64,000 nt of DNA from JAWKWH01 sp041397625 (GTDB taxonomy: Bacteria > Pseudomonadota > Alphaproteobacteria > Rhizobiales > Rhizobiaceae). Location of the stretch: positions 434,001 through 498,000 of the forward strand of contig JAWKWH010000001.1 in assembly GCA_041397625.1 (NCBI GenBank). The letters are read 5' to 3'. Shown here in pieces: positions 51,582-59,934 of the stretch. The notes beneath the pieces were generated by a model, which saw only the letters and a list, made by a program, of their open reading frames with translations, made no database searches and had not been told where the DNA came from. A program made the position numbers and the translations under genes. The first letter of the stretch is position 1. Every line of letters begins with the position of its first letter.

Positions 51582-53798
51582 TCAGGCGGCCTTCTTGCCC
51601 GCGGCTCCGTACGGGTCGAAGCGCTCATAGAAGGTTTCGCCCTTGGCCGCCATGTCGACCAGCAGCTTCGGCGCCTTGAACTGGGCGCCGTATTTTTTCT
51701 GCAGGCCCTTGGCCATGTCGAGGAAACGCCCGGCGCCCATGCCGTCGATATAGGACAGCGCGCCGCCGGTATAGGGCGCGAAGCCGAAGGCGAGGATCGA
51801 ACCGACATCGGCCTCGCGCGGATCGATCACGATGCCTTCCTCCATGACGCGGGCGGCCTCGAGCGCAATCGTCGCCAGGAAGCGCTGCTTCAGCACCTCC
51901 ACGTCGACGTCATCGGGGTTCTGTTGCGGATAGAGGTCGGTAAGGCCCGGCCACAGATGCTTCTTGGCGGGCTTCGCCGGATAGTCGTAGAAGCCCTTGC
52001 CGTTCTTGCGGCCAAGCCTGCCGTGTTTGTCGACCATCGTGTTGATCAGCGCGAACTGGTCGGCATCGACGGCCTTCTCGCCAAGATCGCGAATCGTCTG
52101 CTTCATGATCTTTTGGGCAAGGTCGATCGCCGTTTCGTCGGTCAGCGCCAGCGGTCCGACCGGCATGCCTGCGAGCTTCGCCGCGTTCTCGATCATCGCC
52201 GCCGGAACCCCCTCGATCAGCATCTGGAAGGCTTCGGCCATGTAGCGCAGCACGCAGCGATTGACGTAGAAGCCGCGCGTGTCGTTGACGACAACCGGCG
52301 TTTTGGAGATGGCGCGGACATAATCGATCGCCACCGCCAGCGCCTTGTCGCCGGTCTTCTTGCCCAAAATGATCTCGACCAGCATCATCCGGTCGACCGG
52401 CGAGAAGAAGTGGATGCCGATGAAGTTGTCGGGGCGTTTGGAGTTCTTCGCCAGCCCGGTGATCGGGATCGTCGACGTGTTGGAGGCGAAGATCGCCTGG
52501 TCCGCCAGCGCCGCCTCGGCGCTCTCGGTCACGGTCTTCTTGATCTGCGAATCCTCGAACACCGCCTCGATCACCAGGTCGCAACCCTCGAGCGCGGCAT
52601 AGTCCGGCGTCGGCGTGATCAGCGATAGCAGCTTTTCCTTGCCTTCTTCGGTGGCGCGGCCTTTCTTGATCAGCCCGTCCATCAGGCTTGCCGAATGGTC
52701 CTTGCCCTTGTCGGCTGCTTCCTGGTCGCGGTCGATCAGCACGACGGGGATGCCCGCCTTGGCCGTCACATAGGCGATGCCCGCGCCCATGAAGCCGGCG
52801 CCGACGACGCCGATCTTGGCAAACCTGGTCGGCTCGATACCCGCCGGGCGCCTCGCGCCTTTGTTGATCTCCTGCAGCGACACGAACAGCGAGCGCACCA
52901 TCATGCGCGCCTCGGTGGTCTGCAGCACCTCGGTGAAATAGCGCTGCTCGACCAGCAATGCCGTGTCCATCGGCAGTTGCAGGCCTTCGTGGACGCATTT
53001 CACGATCGCGATCGCGGCGGGATAGTTGCCGTGGGTTTCGCGGCGCAAGATCGCCGTGGCGGCGGGCCACAGATTGGCGCCGGCCGGTGAGTAGACCTTG
53101 CCGCCGGGCGCCTTGAAGCCCTTCTTGTCCCATGGCCGGACCGGATCGAGTCCGTCGCGGATCATCGTCTTCGCCGCCTCGACCAGCTCATCGGCCGGAA
53201 CGATCTCGTCGATCAGTCCCATGGCCTTGGCCTTCTTGGGAACCAGCGTCTGGCCGGTGGTCAGCATCTGCAGCGCTTCCTGCGTGCCGGTCATGCGCGG
53301 CACGCGCTGAGTGCCGCCGGCGCCGGGAAAGATGCCGACCTTGACCTCGGGCAGAGCCATCTTGACCTTGTTGCTGTCGACGGCGACGCGACCGTGGCAG
53401 GCAAGCGACAGTTCAAAGGCACCGCCCATGCACGTGCCGTTGATAGCCGAGACCCAGGGCTTGCCGCAGGTCTCCAGCTTGCGCCACAGCCACGACATGC
53501 GACCGGCCGCGTCGAACATCAGCTTGACCGCCTTCTTCGGATCGCTGGCGCGCTCCTTCTCGAAGGTCGCGAACATGCGGTTCAGCATGGTCAGGTCGGC
53601 GCCGCCCGAAAACGTCTCCTTGCCGGAGGTGATGACCGCGCCCTTGATCTTGTCGTCACCGACCACCTGGTCGATGATGGCGTCGAGTTCATCCATCACC
53701 TCCTCGGTGAAGACGTTCATGGTCTTGCCCGGCGAATTCCAGGTGACCAGCGCGATGCCGTCGGCATCGGTTTCCACGGTGAAGTTCTTGTAGGTCAT
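51582..53798 (-). CDS. 3-Hydroxyacyl-CoA dehydrogenase / enoyl-CoA hydratase (FadB/FadJ type)
   Basis: Multifunctional beta-oxidation enzyme of 738 residues. The N-terminal crotonase has both catalytic Glu (GTCMGGAFELSLACHGRVA and LPEVKVGIFPGAGGTQRV). The dehydrogenase half has the NAD-binding GVVGAGFMGAGIAYVTAKAG near residue 325, FASNTSTIPITGLA, GIHFFSPVDRMMLVEII and the C-terminal GFYVNRCVLRYMAEA. It works with the thiolase encoded just upstream as the FadBA pair. ATG 53798 with GGAG is chosen. Last gene of the operon. Confidence 0.95.
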   Translation of the reverse strand: MTYKNFTVETDADGIALVTWNSPGKTMNVFTEEVMDELDAIIDQVVGDDKIKGAVITSGKETFSGGADLTMLNRMFATFEKERASDPKKAVKLMFDAAGRMSWLWRKLETCGKPWVSAINGTCMGGAFELSLACHGRVAVDSNKVKMALPEVKVGIFPGAGGTQRVPRMTGTQEALQMLTTGQTLVPKKAKAMGLIDEIVPADELVEAAKTMIRDGLDPVRPWDKKGFKAPGGKVYSPAGANLWPAATAILRRETHGNYPAAIAIVKCVHEGLQLPMDTALLVEQRYFTEVLQTTEARMMVRSLFVSLQEINKGARRPAGIEPTRFAKIGVVGAGFMGAGIAYVTAKAGIPVVLIDRDQEAADKGKDHSASLMDGLIKKGRATEEGKEKLLSLITPTPDYAALEGCDLVIEAVFEDSQIKKTVTESAEAALADQAIFASNTSTIPITGLAKNSKRPDNFIGIHFFSPVDRMMLVEIILGKKTGDKALAVAIDYVRAISKTPVVVNDTRGFYVNRCVLRYMAEAFQMLIEGVPAAMIENAAKLAGMPVGPLALTDETAIDLAQKIMKQTIRDLGEKAVDADQFALINTMVDKHGRLGRKNGKGFYDYPAKPAKKHLWPGLTDLYPQQNPDDVDVEVLKQRFLATIALEAARVMEEGIVIDPREADVGSILAFGFAPYTGGALSYIDGMGAGRFLDMAKGLQKKYGAQFKAPKLLVDMAAKGETFYERFDPYGAAGKKAA

Positions 53799-53808
53799 TT
53801 GTTTCTCC

Positions 53809-53869
53809 AAATCGTTCCCTCGCCCTTCGGGGCTCGCTGCGTTCGCACCTCAGGATGAGGGAACGATTT
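53809..53869. repeat. Palindromic intergenic element (RIME-like)
   Basis: AAATCGTTCCCTC at 53809-53821 is exactly complemented at 53857-53869. The loop contains two further small stems (GCCC-TTCG-GGGC and TGCG-TT-CGCA), giving a branched cruciform. The inner sequence resembles the short palindromic repeats scattered between rhizobial genes. It fills most of the 106-bp gap between the thiolase and FadB-type genes. Confidence 0.75.
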
Positions 53870-53904
53870 CATTTGCGCGATCGCAGGCAGCATGCGTGTT
53901 GGCG

Positions 53905-55113
53905 TCAAACCCGTTCGATAATCGTCGCGGTACCCATGCCGGCGCCGATGCACAGCGTCACCAACGCGGTATTGAGGTCGCGCCGCTCCAGTTCGTCGAG
54001 CACCGTGCCGAGGATCATCGCGCCGGTCGCGCCCAGCGGATGGCCCATGGCGATGGCGCCGCCATTGACGTTGATTTTGTCGTGGGGAATGTCGAAGGCC
54101 TGGCAGTAACGCAGCACCACCGAGGCGAAGGCCTCGTTGAGCTCGAACAGGTCGATGTCCTCGATCTTCATCTTGGCCCGCTTCAAAAGCTTCTCGGTCA
54201 CATCCACCGGACCGGTGAGCATGATCGCCGGCTCCGAACCGATATTGGCAAATGCACGGATCTTCGCGCGCGGGGTCAGCCCCATCGACTTGCCGCCCTT
54301 TTTCGAGCCCATCAGCACGGCCGCCGCGCCATCGACGATGCCCGACGAATTGCCGGCATGGTGCACGTGCTTGACGCGTTCAAGCTCCGGATAGCGTTGC
54401 ACGGCCACCGCGTCGAAGCCGCCCATCTCGCCCATCATCACGAAGGACGGGTTGAGCGATGCCAGCGACTGCATGTCGGTGCCCGGCCGCATGTGTTCGT
54501 CATGATCGAGGATGGTCAGGCCGTTCTGGTCCCTGATCTCGATGACCGAGTTCTTGAAGTAGCCCTTCTTCCAGGCGTTGTCGGCGCGCTTCTGGCTTTC
54601 CACCGCATAGGCGTCGACGTCGTCGCGGGAAAACCCGTGCTTCGAGGCGATCAGGTCCGCCGAAACGCCCTGCGGCATGAACCAGCCGGGAAGGCCGACG
54701 GACGGGTCCATCGCCCATGCGCTGCCCGAAGCGCCCATGCCGACGCGCGACATCGATTCGACCCCGCCTGCGATAACGATGTCGTCGGAACCGAACGCGA
54801 TCTTGGACGCGCCGAGATTGATGGCATCGAGGCCGGAGGCGCAGAAGCGCGAAATCTGGACGCCCGGCGCCTTCAGGTCGTAGCCAGCCTCGAAGGCCGA
54901 GGCGCGCGGCACGACGCCGCCAGCCTCGCCGACCGGGTCGACGCAGCCGAAGACAATGTCGTCGACCGTGCCCGTGTCGAGCCCGTTACGGTCGCGGATC
55001 GCCTCCAGCGCCCTGGCGCCGAGCCTAGCCGTCGGCACCTCGTGCAGCGACCCGTCGGATTTGCCCTTGCCGCGCGGCGTGCGTACCGCATCGTAGATGT
55101 AAGCGTCGGCCAT
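53905..55113 (-). CDS. Acetyl-CoA C-acyltransferase (thiolase, FadA type)
   Basis: Cleaves 3-ketoacyl-CoA at the last step of beta-oxidation. The 402-residue protein has the acyl-accepting Cys in ISRFCASGLDAINLGA, GNSSGIVDGAAAVLMGS, the NEAFA motif (ELNEAFASVVLR), GGAIAMGHPLGATGAMILGT with the catalytic His, and the second Cys in TLCIGAGMGTATI. ATG 55113 has AGGAG at optimal distance. It precedes the FadB-type gene and follows the GST remnant. Confidence 0.95.
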   Translation of the reverse strand: MADAYIYDAVRTPRGKGKSDGSLHEVPTARLGARALEAIRDRNGLDTGTVDDIVFGCVDPVGEAGGVVPRASAFEAGYDLKAPGVQISRFCASGLDAINLGASKIAFGSDDIVIAGGVESMSRVGMGASGSAWAMDPSVGLPGWFMPQGVSADLIASKHGFSRDDVDAYAVESQKRADNAWKKGYFKNSVIEIRDQNGLTILDHDEHMRPGTDMQSLASLNPSFVMMGEMGGFDAVAVQRYPELERVKHVHHAGNSSGIVDGAAAVLMGSKKGGKSMGLTPRAKIRAFANIGSEPAIMLTGPVDVTEKLLKRAKMKIEDIDLFELNEAFASVVLRYCQAFDIPHDKINVNGGAIAMGHPLGATGAMILGTVLDELERRDLNTALVTLCIGAGMGTATIIERV

Positions 55114-55160
55114 CATTCTTCTCCTGGTTCAAAACGTTCCGGCTGGCGCCGGTTTCGATG

Positions 55161-55287
55161 TCATCCCATGCCCGGGGGCATCAGTTCTTCCGGCATCTCC
55201 CAGCCCGGCGCCGCAAAGCTCCGGTATCAGCGCCGCCTTGTAGGCGTTGCCGCTCTCCAAGAAACAGCGAGGTGCGAAGTCTGTCAT
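55161..55287 (-). pseudogene. Internally deleted glutathione S-transferase remnant
   Basis: ATG 55287 overlaps the PaaI-type stop (ATGA). The first 26 codons read as a GST N-terminus: RCFLESGNAYKAALIPELCG, compared with the familiar CF-x2-SGNAYK-x-ALML-x-LCG. About 20 codons before the TGA at 55161, in another frame, the DNA reads AAPGWEMPEELMPPGMG, which resembles the GST C-terminal PGW-x2-P-x-x-LMP. The roughly 160 residues between are missing and the join is out of frame. I conclude that a large internal deletion destroyed the gene. Confidence 0.55.
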
Positions 55288-55742
55288 TTTGCCCCTCCGT
55301 TGGCCGGCCGCTCAAACGGGCGCAACTTGGTGCTCGACGTGGCGCGCACGGCAAGTTCGCCGGTCTCGTCGTAGAGCTTGGCTTCCAGGAAGGCGACCGA
55401 CCTGCCGGCGCGCACCACCCAGGCCTCCACGGTGACCGGTCCGAGCGGCACGGCCTTGAAATAATGCGTGTGCAGGTCGATCGTCGCCTGGCTGTTCCTC
55501 ATCTTCAACGAGATGAAGCAATTGAAGCCCATCGCATCGTCGAGCATGGCGGCAAGAAAGCCGCCCTGCAGCACGCCGCCGAAATTGACCATCTCCGGCC
55601 GCGGCGAAAACGACAGTTTCGAATACATCCGGTGCGCATCGTGCTCGATCAGCTCCATGCCCATCCAGCGCGCCGACGGCGGCGCCATGTCGGGATTGAA
55701 GCGCACCGCAGAGAGGGAAGTCTTGTCGGCCTTGGTCGTCAT
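55284..55742 (-). CDS. PaaI-family acyl-CoA thioesterase
   Basis: A 152-residue hotdog thioesterase with the PaaI motif MVNFGGVLQGGFLAAMLDDA, then TIDLHTHYFKAVPLGPVTVE and GRSVAFLEAKLYDETGELAV. It would release CoA from dead-end acyl-CoAs during beta-oxidation. It starts seven bases after the acyl-CoA dehydrogenase and its stop overlaps the start codon of the GST remnant, so the former gene was translationally coupled. Confidence 0.9.
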   Translation of the reverse strand: MTTKADKTSLSAVRFNPDMAPPSARWMGMELIEHDAHRMYSKLSFSPRPEMVNFGGVLQGGFLAAMLDDAMGFNCFISLKMRNSQATIDLHTHYFKAVPLGPVTVEAWVVRAGRSVAFLEAKLYDETGELAVRATSSTKLRPFERPANGGAK

Positions 55743-55749
55743 CAGCGGC

Positions 55750-56922
55750 TTAGAGGCTCCGGGCGATCAGCAGTTTCATGATCTCGTTGGTGCCGCCATA
55801 GATGCGCTGCACGCGCGCGTCGCGGAACATGCGGGCGATCGGATACTCGTTCATGTAGCCGTAGCCGCCATGCAGTTGCAGGCACTCGTCGACCACCTTG
55901 CATTGCAGGTCGGTCGACAGGTACTTGGCCATCGACGCGGTCTCGGTCGACAATTCGCCCTTGATGTGCTGGCCGACGCAGTGGTCGACGAACACCCTCA
56001 TCATGGTGGCCTCCGATTTCAGTTCGGCCAGCTTGAATTGCGTATTCTGAAATTCGATGACGGACTTGCCGAACGCTTTGCGTTCCTTGACATAGTCGAT
56101 CGTCACCGCCAGCGCCCGCTCGATCATCGCCATCGCCTGGTTGGCGATCAGCAGCCGTTCCTGCGGCAGTTGCTGCATGAGCTGCACGAAACCCTGGCCT
56201 TCCTCGTGACCGAGCATGTTCGACGCCGGAATGCGAACGTCGTTGAAGAACAGTTCCGACGTGTCGTTGGATTTCAGGCCGATCTTGTCGAGGTTGCGGC
56301 CGCGCTCGAAACCCTCGACCTCGTCGGTCTCGACGATCATCAATGTCGTGCCCTTCGCGCCGGCCGACGGGTCCGTCTTGCTGACGACGATGATCAGGTT
56401 GGCGTGCTGGCCGTTGGTGATGAACGTCTTCGAGCCGTTGATGACGAAATGGTTGCCGTCGCGTTTGGCCGTGGTCTTGACGCCCTGCAGGTCGGATCCG
56501 GCGCCGGGCTCGGTCATGGCGATGGCGCCGATCAACTCGCCGGTCGCCATCTTCGGCAGCCAGCGCTGTTTCTGCTCCTCAGAGCCGTAGTGCAGGATGT
56601 AGGGCGCAACGATGGAGTTGTGCAGGCACAGGCCGAACCCGTCGGCGCCGGAATGGCCGAGCGCCTCGGCGATCACCGCTTCGTGGGCGTAGCTGCCGCC
56701 CGCGCCGCCATAATCCTCCGGCATGGAAGCGCAGAGCAGGCCGGCGGCGCCGGATTTCTCCCACGTCCGCCGATCCACCATCTCCTGCGCCTCGAAGCGC
56801 TCGTAGTCGGCGGCCACTTCGGCGTCGAAGAATTTTCGGCTCATGTCGGCGAGCATGACCAGTTCGTCGGTCATCCACGCCGGTGCGGGCAGGTCGAGTA
56901 CTTCGCCAGGTTGCAGCGTCAT
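55750..56922 (-). CDS. Acyl-CoA dehydrogenase
   Basis: A 390-residue FAD enzyme that introduces the trans-2 double bond in acyl-CoA. Signatures: GAIAMTEPGAGSDLQGVKTT, FITNGQHANLIIVVSKTD, CLQLHGGYGYMNEYPIARMF, and the catalytic-base region RIYGGTNEIMKLLIARSL. Length is standard. Start ATG 56922 has GGAGGAAAG. Second gene of the operon. Confidence 0.95.
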   Translation of the reverse strand: MTLQPGEVLDLPAPAWMTDELVMLADMSRKFFDAEVAADYERFEAQEMVDRRTWEKSGAAGLLCASMPEDYGGAGGSYAHEAVIAEALGHSGADGFGLCLHNSIVAPYILHYGSEEQKQRWLPKMATGELIGAIAMTEPGAGSDLQGVKTTAKRDGNHFVINGSKTFITNGQHANLIIVVSKTDPSAGAKGTTLMIVETDEVEGFERGRNLDKIGLKSNDTSELFFNDVRIPASNMLGHEEGQGFVQLMQQLPQERLLIANQAMAMIERALAVTIDYVKERKAFGKSVIEFQNTQFKLAELKSEATMMRVFVDHCVGQHIKGELSTETASMAKYLSTDLQCKVVDECLQLHGGYGYMNEYPIARMFRDARVQRIYGGTNEIMKLLIARSL

Positions 56923-56988
56923 TCTTTCCTCCGGGTCCGGCAGTCGCGGCGCGGCGCCCGAGGATGCCGCGCGCTATCTCAAACAAAC

Positions 56989-58785
56989 TTAGAACGCTTC
57001 CTCGGAGAGTGCCATCAGCGAATCGGCGCCGGCCTGGATACGGGCGAGCCGGACGGCGGTCTCGGGTAGCACGCGCTCCATGAAGAAGGTCGCCGTCTTC
57101 AGCTTGTTCTCGTGGAACTCCGCTGCGCCATCTGCGCCCTCGGTGATCTTCTGCTGGGAGACCCGGGCCATCAACGCCCACATGTAGCCGAGCGATACCA
57201 GGCCGAAGAGATGCATGTAGTCCGTCGAGCCGGCGCCGGCATTGTCGGGCTTGGCGACCGCGTTCTGCATGAACCACATCGTTGCCGTCTGCAGGTCGTT
57301 GAGCCCCTTCTTCAGGGCCTTGGTGAAGGGGGCCAGCTGTTCGTCGGAGCGATGCTCCTCGCAGAGCTCGCCGACTTCCTTGAAGAAGGCCGTTATCGCC
57401 CTGCCGCCATTGGCCGGCAGCTTGCGTCCGACGAGGTCGAGCGCCTGGATGCCGTTCGCGCCCTCGTAGATCATGGCGATGCGGGCGTCGCGGACGAATT
57501 GGCTCATGCCCCATTCCTCGATGTAGCCGTGGCCGCCATAGACCTGTTGCGCCATCACCGCATTGTCGAAGCCCTGGTCGGTGAGCACGCCCTTGATGAT
57601 CGGCGTCATCAGGCCGAGTAGGTCGTCGGCGGCCCGGCGCTCGCCGTCGTCGCCGGAACGGTGTGCCACGTCCGATTTCAACGCCGTCCACAGCACCAGC
57701 GCGCGGCCGGCCTCGTTATACGACCTGATGGTCATCAGCGCGCGGCGGATATCCGGGTGCACGATGATCGGGTCGGCCTTCTTGTCCGGTGCCTTGGGTC
57801 CGGTGAGCGAGCGGCCCTGCAGGCGGTCGCGGGCATAGGCGACGGCGTTCTGGTAGGCGGCTTCGGAGACGGAAAGTCCCTGCAGGCCGACGCCGAGCCG
57901 GGCTTCGTTCATCATGGTGAACATGGCCTTCAGCCCGCCATGCTCCTCGCCGATCAGATAGCCGGTCGCCTCGTCGTAGTTCATCACGCAGGTGGAGTTG
58001 CCGTGAATGCCCATCTTCTCCTCGATCGAGCCGCAGGAGACGGCGTTGCGCTCGGCCGGATTGCCGTCAGCGTCGAGCGAGAACTTCGGCACGATGAACA
58101 GCGAAATGCCTTTCACCCCTTCCGGCGCGCCTTCGATCCGCGCCAGCACCAGATGGATGATGTTTTCCGACAGGTCGTGCTCGCCGGCCGAGATGAAAAT
58201 CTTCTGGCCTGAAATCTTGTAGCTGCCGTCGCCGGCGGGCACCGCCTTGGTTCTGAGCAGGCCGAGATCGGTGCCGCAATGCGGCTCGGTCAGGTTCATG
58301 GTGCCGGTCCAGGTGCCTTCGACCATTTTTGGCAGCCATGTCTGTTTCTGCTCGTCCGATCCGTGGGCGACGATGGCGGCGATCGCCCCCTGGGTCAGGC
58401 CGGGATACATCATCAGTGCCATGTTGGCCGAGATCATGTATTCGGCGACCGCCGAGTGAATGGTGTAGGGGAGGCCCTGGCCACCATGTTCGGCCGGAAC
58501 CGCAAGGCCGGGCCAGCCGTTCTCGCAATACTGGCGATAGGCATCGCCAAAGCCCTCGGGCGTGGTTACCGAGCCGTCGTCATGGCGGGTGCAGCCCTGC
58601 TCGTCGCCGGTGCGGTTGAGCGGATGCAGCACGTTCTCGGCAAATTTGCCGCCTTCGTTGAGGATTGCCTCAACCAGGTCCGGCGTGGCGTCGGCAAAGC
58701 CTGGAACATTGTTGAAACGTTCATAGCCTAGCACGTCGTTGAGTATGTAGAGCGTGTCCTGAACGGGCGCCTTGTAGGTGGGCAT
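56989..58785 (-). CDS. Acyl-CoA dehydrogenase, long form with extra C-terminal domain
   Basis: A 598-residue member of the acyl-CoA dehydrogenase group with N- and C-terminal extensions (DmdC/FadE5-like): MPTYKAPVQDTLYILNDVLG at the start, TGTMNLTEPHCGTDLGLLRT, ISAGEHDLSENIIHLVLARI, QVYGGHGYIEEWGMSQFVRD and the catalytic-base region IYEGANGIQALDLVGRKL. It heads the operon, directly downstream of the MerR-type operator. Preferred chain length unknown. ATG 58785 has GGAGGATTG. Confidence 0.94.
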   Translation of the reverse strand: MPTYKAPVQDTLYILNDVLGYERFNNVPGFADATPDLVEAILNEGGKFAENVLHPLNRTGDEQGCTRHDDGSVTTPEGFGDAYRQYCENGWPGLAVPAEHGGQGLPYTIHSAVAEYMISANMALMMYPGLTQGAIAAIVAHGSDEQKQTWLPKMVEGTWTGTMNLTEPHCGTDLGLLRTKAVPAGDGSYKISGQKIFISAGEHDLSENIIHLVLARIEGAPEGVKGISLFIVPKFSLDADGNPAERNAVSCGSIEEKMGIHGNSTCVMNYDEATGYLIGEEHGGLKAMFTMMNEARLGVGLQGLSVSEAAYQNAVAYARDRLQGRSLTGPKAPDKKADPIIVHPDIRRALMTIRSYNEAGRALVLWTALKSDVAHRSGDDGERRAADDLLGLMTPIIKGVLTDQGFDNAVMAQQVYGGHGYIEEWGMSQFVRDARIAMIYEGANGIQALDLVGRKLPANGGRAITAFFKEVGELCEEHRSDEQLAPFTKALKKGLNDLQTATMWFMQNAVAKPDNAGAGSTDYMHLFGLVSLGYMWALMARVSQQKITEGADGAAEFHENKLKTATFFMERVLPETAVRLARIQAGADSLMALSEEAF

Positions 58786-58861
58786 GTCAATCCTCCAAAA
58801 TTGGCTTGTCGGGCACTGCCGCTAGCAGCGTCGACCATGGTTCGCAGCCTCATAGCAAGAA

Positions 58862-58883
58862 TTGACGTTTGCGTAAACGTCAA
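58862..58883. promoter_or_regulatory. Operator of the beta-oxidation operon (MerR/LiuR-like)
   Basis: TTGACGTTT and AAACGTCAA form a perfect 9+9 bp inverted repeat around a four-base centre, 77 bp ahead of the first acyl-CoA dehydrogenase. Read on the minus strand, its TTGACG can be the -35 of a promoter with a long spacer, as MerR-family activators require. It shares a core with the site at 59498-59511. Confidence 0.75.
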
Positions 58884-58935
58884 TATTGACTGTGATGCGG
58901 GAATTTCACGGTGGCCGGCGCGAATCCGGAACGAT

Positions 58936-59379
58936 TCAGGCGGCGCGCGATGTTGCGGTCGACAGTTTCCTGCGGATGACCTCCATCGTCGTGGTCAGTT
59001 CACCGATCGCGCCGTCGATGGCGGAGCGCTGCTTTCTAAGTTTATTCAACTGGCGCTCGGATTTTTCCAGCGTCACCTTCATCTGGCGGACATTACTGCC
59101 TTCGCGATCGTAGAGGTCCATCAACTGCTTGACGTCGCGTAGCGAGAACCCGATCCGGCGTCCGAGCAGCACCAGCTTCAGCCGGGTCTTGTCGCTGCGC
59201 GAATACAGTCTGGTCGTACCGACCCGTTTCGGATTGATCAATCCCTTGTCCTCGTAGAAACGCAGGGTACGAAGGGAGATGTCGAAATGCTTGGCCATTT
59301 GTCCAATGCGGTAGTAGGTTTCGCCCTCCTTGGCCGCATCATCGTCTTTCGGCGCAAAAGATTCGCCGGTCTTCGTCAT
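58936..59379 (-). CDS. MerR-family transcriptional regulator
   Basis: A 147-residue regulator with an N-terminal MerR winged HTH (YRIGQMAKHFDISLRTLRFY, EDKGLINPKRVGTTRLYS), FSLRDVKQLMDLYDREG, and a C-terminal dimerisation coiled coil (KSERQLNKLRKQRSAIDGAI). There is no Cys-rich metal site. It lies upstream of the beta-oxidation operon on the same strand, and matching palindromes occur at both promoters, so it is likely an autoregulated LiuR-like controller of acyl-CoA catabolism. Confidence 0.9.
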   Translation of the reverse strand: MTKTGESFAPKDDDAAKEGETYYRIGQMAKHFDISLRTLRFYEDKGLINPKRVGTTRLYSRSDKTRLKLVLLGRRIGFSLRDVKQLMDLYDREGSNVRQMKVTLEKSERQLNKLRKQRSAIDGAIGELTTTMEVIRRKLSTATSRAA

Positions 59380-59934
59380 TGCATCGTCCTCTCAAACGGC
59401 AATTTGACCGAAACGTTTTGGTTTCGATCAAGCCTTACGGTCCGCAATCGCGGATGCATGTCATGGATTCTTGATAAGCGCGGTCGTTGCCGTCAGCTTA
59501 CGTTTACGTAACTGCGATATGGTCGGGGTTTGCGCGAATTTCAATGGATTTATGGTTTGGCCGCTACAAAGATTGTTAAAAATCGAAACAAAGGTCGATT
59601 GGCCGGTTTTCGGCCCCGCCCGAATCGCTGCGACCGCTCCGGAGGTCGGCTTTTGTCGCCCTGAAGGGCTGTTCTCGCCCAAAGCTTGAGCGAAACCGGC
59701 CGAATGCCGGCCTGGATGCCGATTGGTTAACGCCTTGTTTACCACGTTTGGGGAATTGTGTGCGCGTCATTCACCCGTGGCCACATTGTTCCGCGTTTCT
59801 CACGGTTGAGAGAGTTCAGGGAAGGGCGGAACCCGCCAGCGCAAGATCGACGAGAACGCACGACGTTCCGCACCCCTCCCGGAAAATTCCGAACGGCCGG
59901 TTGAACCGGTCGTTACTGGCGAACGGATTTGTCG
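59380..59934 (+). other. 555-bp intergenic region between merR and podJ
   Basis: No gene is supported. It holds a MerR-type palindrome (59498-59511), two GANTC sites (59466-59470 and 59622-59626), and a CtrA-like site TTAA-N7-TTTA at 59727-59741, one mismatch from TTAA-N7-TTAA, about 195 bp before podJ. These suit divergent promoters with cell-cycle input on the podJ side. Confidence 0.5.
59498..59511. promoter_or_regulatory. Second MerR-type operator, upstream of merR
   Basis: TTACG-TTTA-CGTAA palindrome. Its core ACGTTTACGTAA differs by one base from ACGTTTGCGTAA in the operon operator, about 120 bp ahead of the merR start. Confidence 0.55.

Noticed and set aside
55468..57069. 533-codon plus-strand open frame
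   Set aside because: Antisense shadow of the acyl-CoA dehydrogenase genes.
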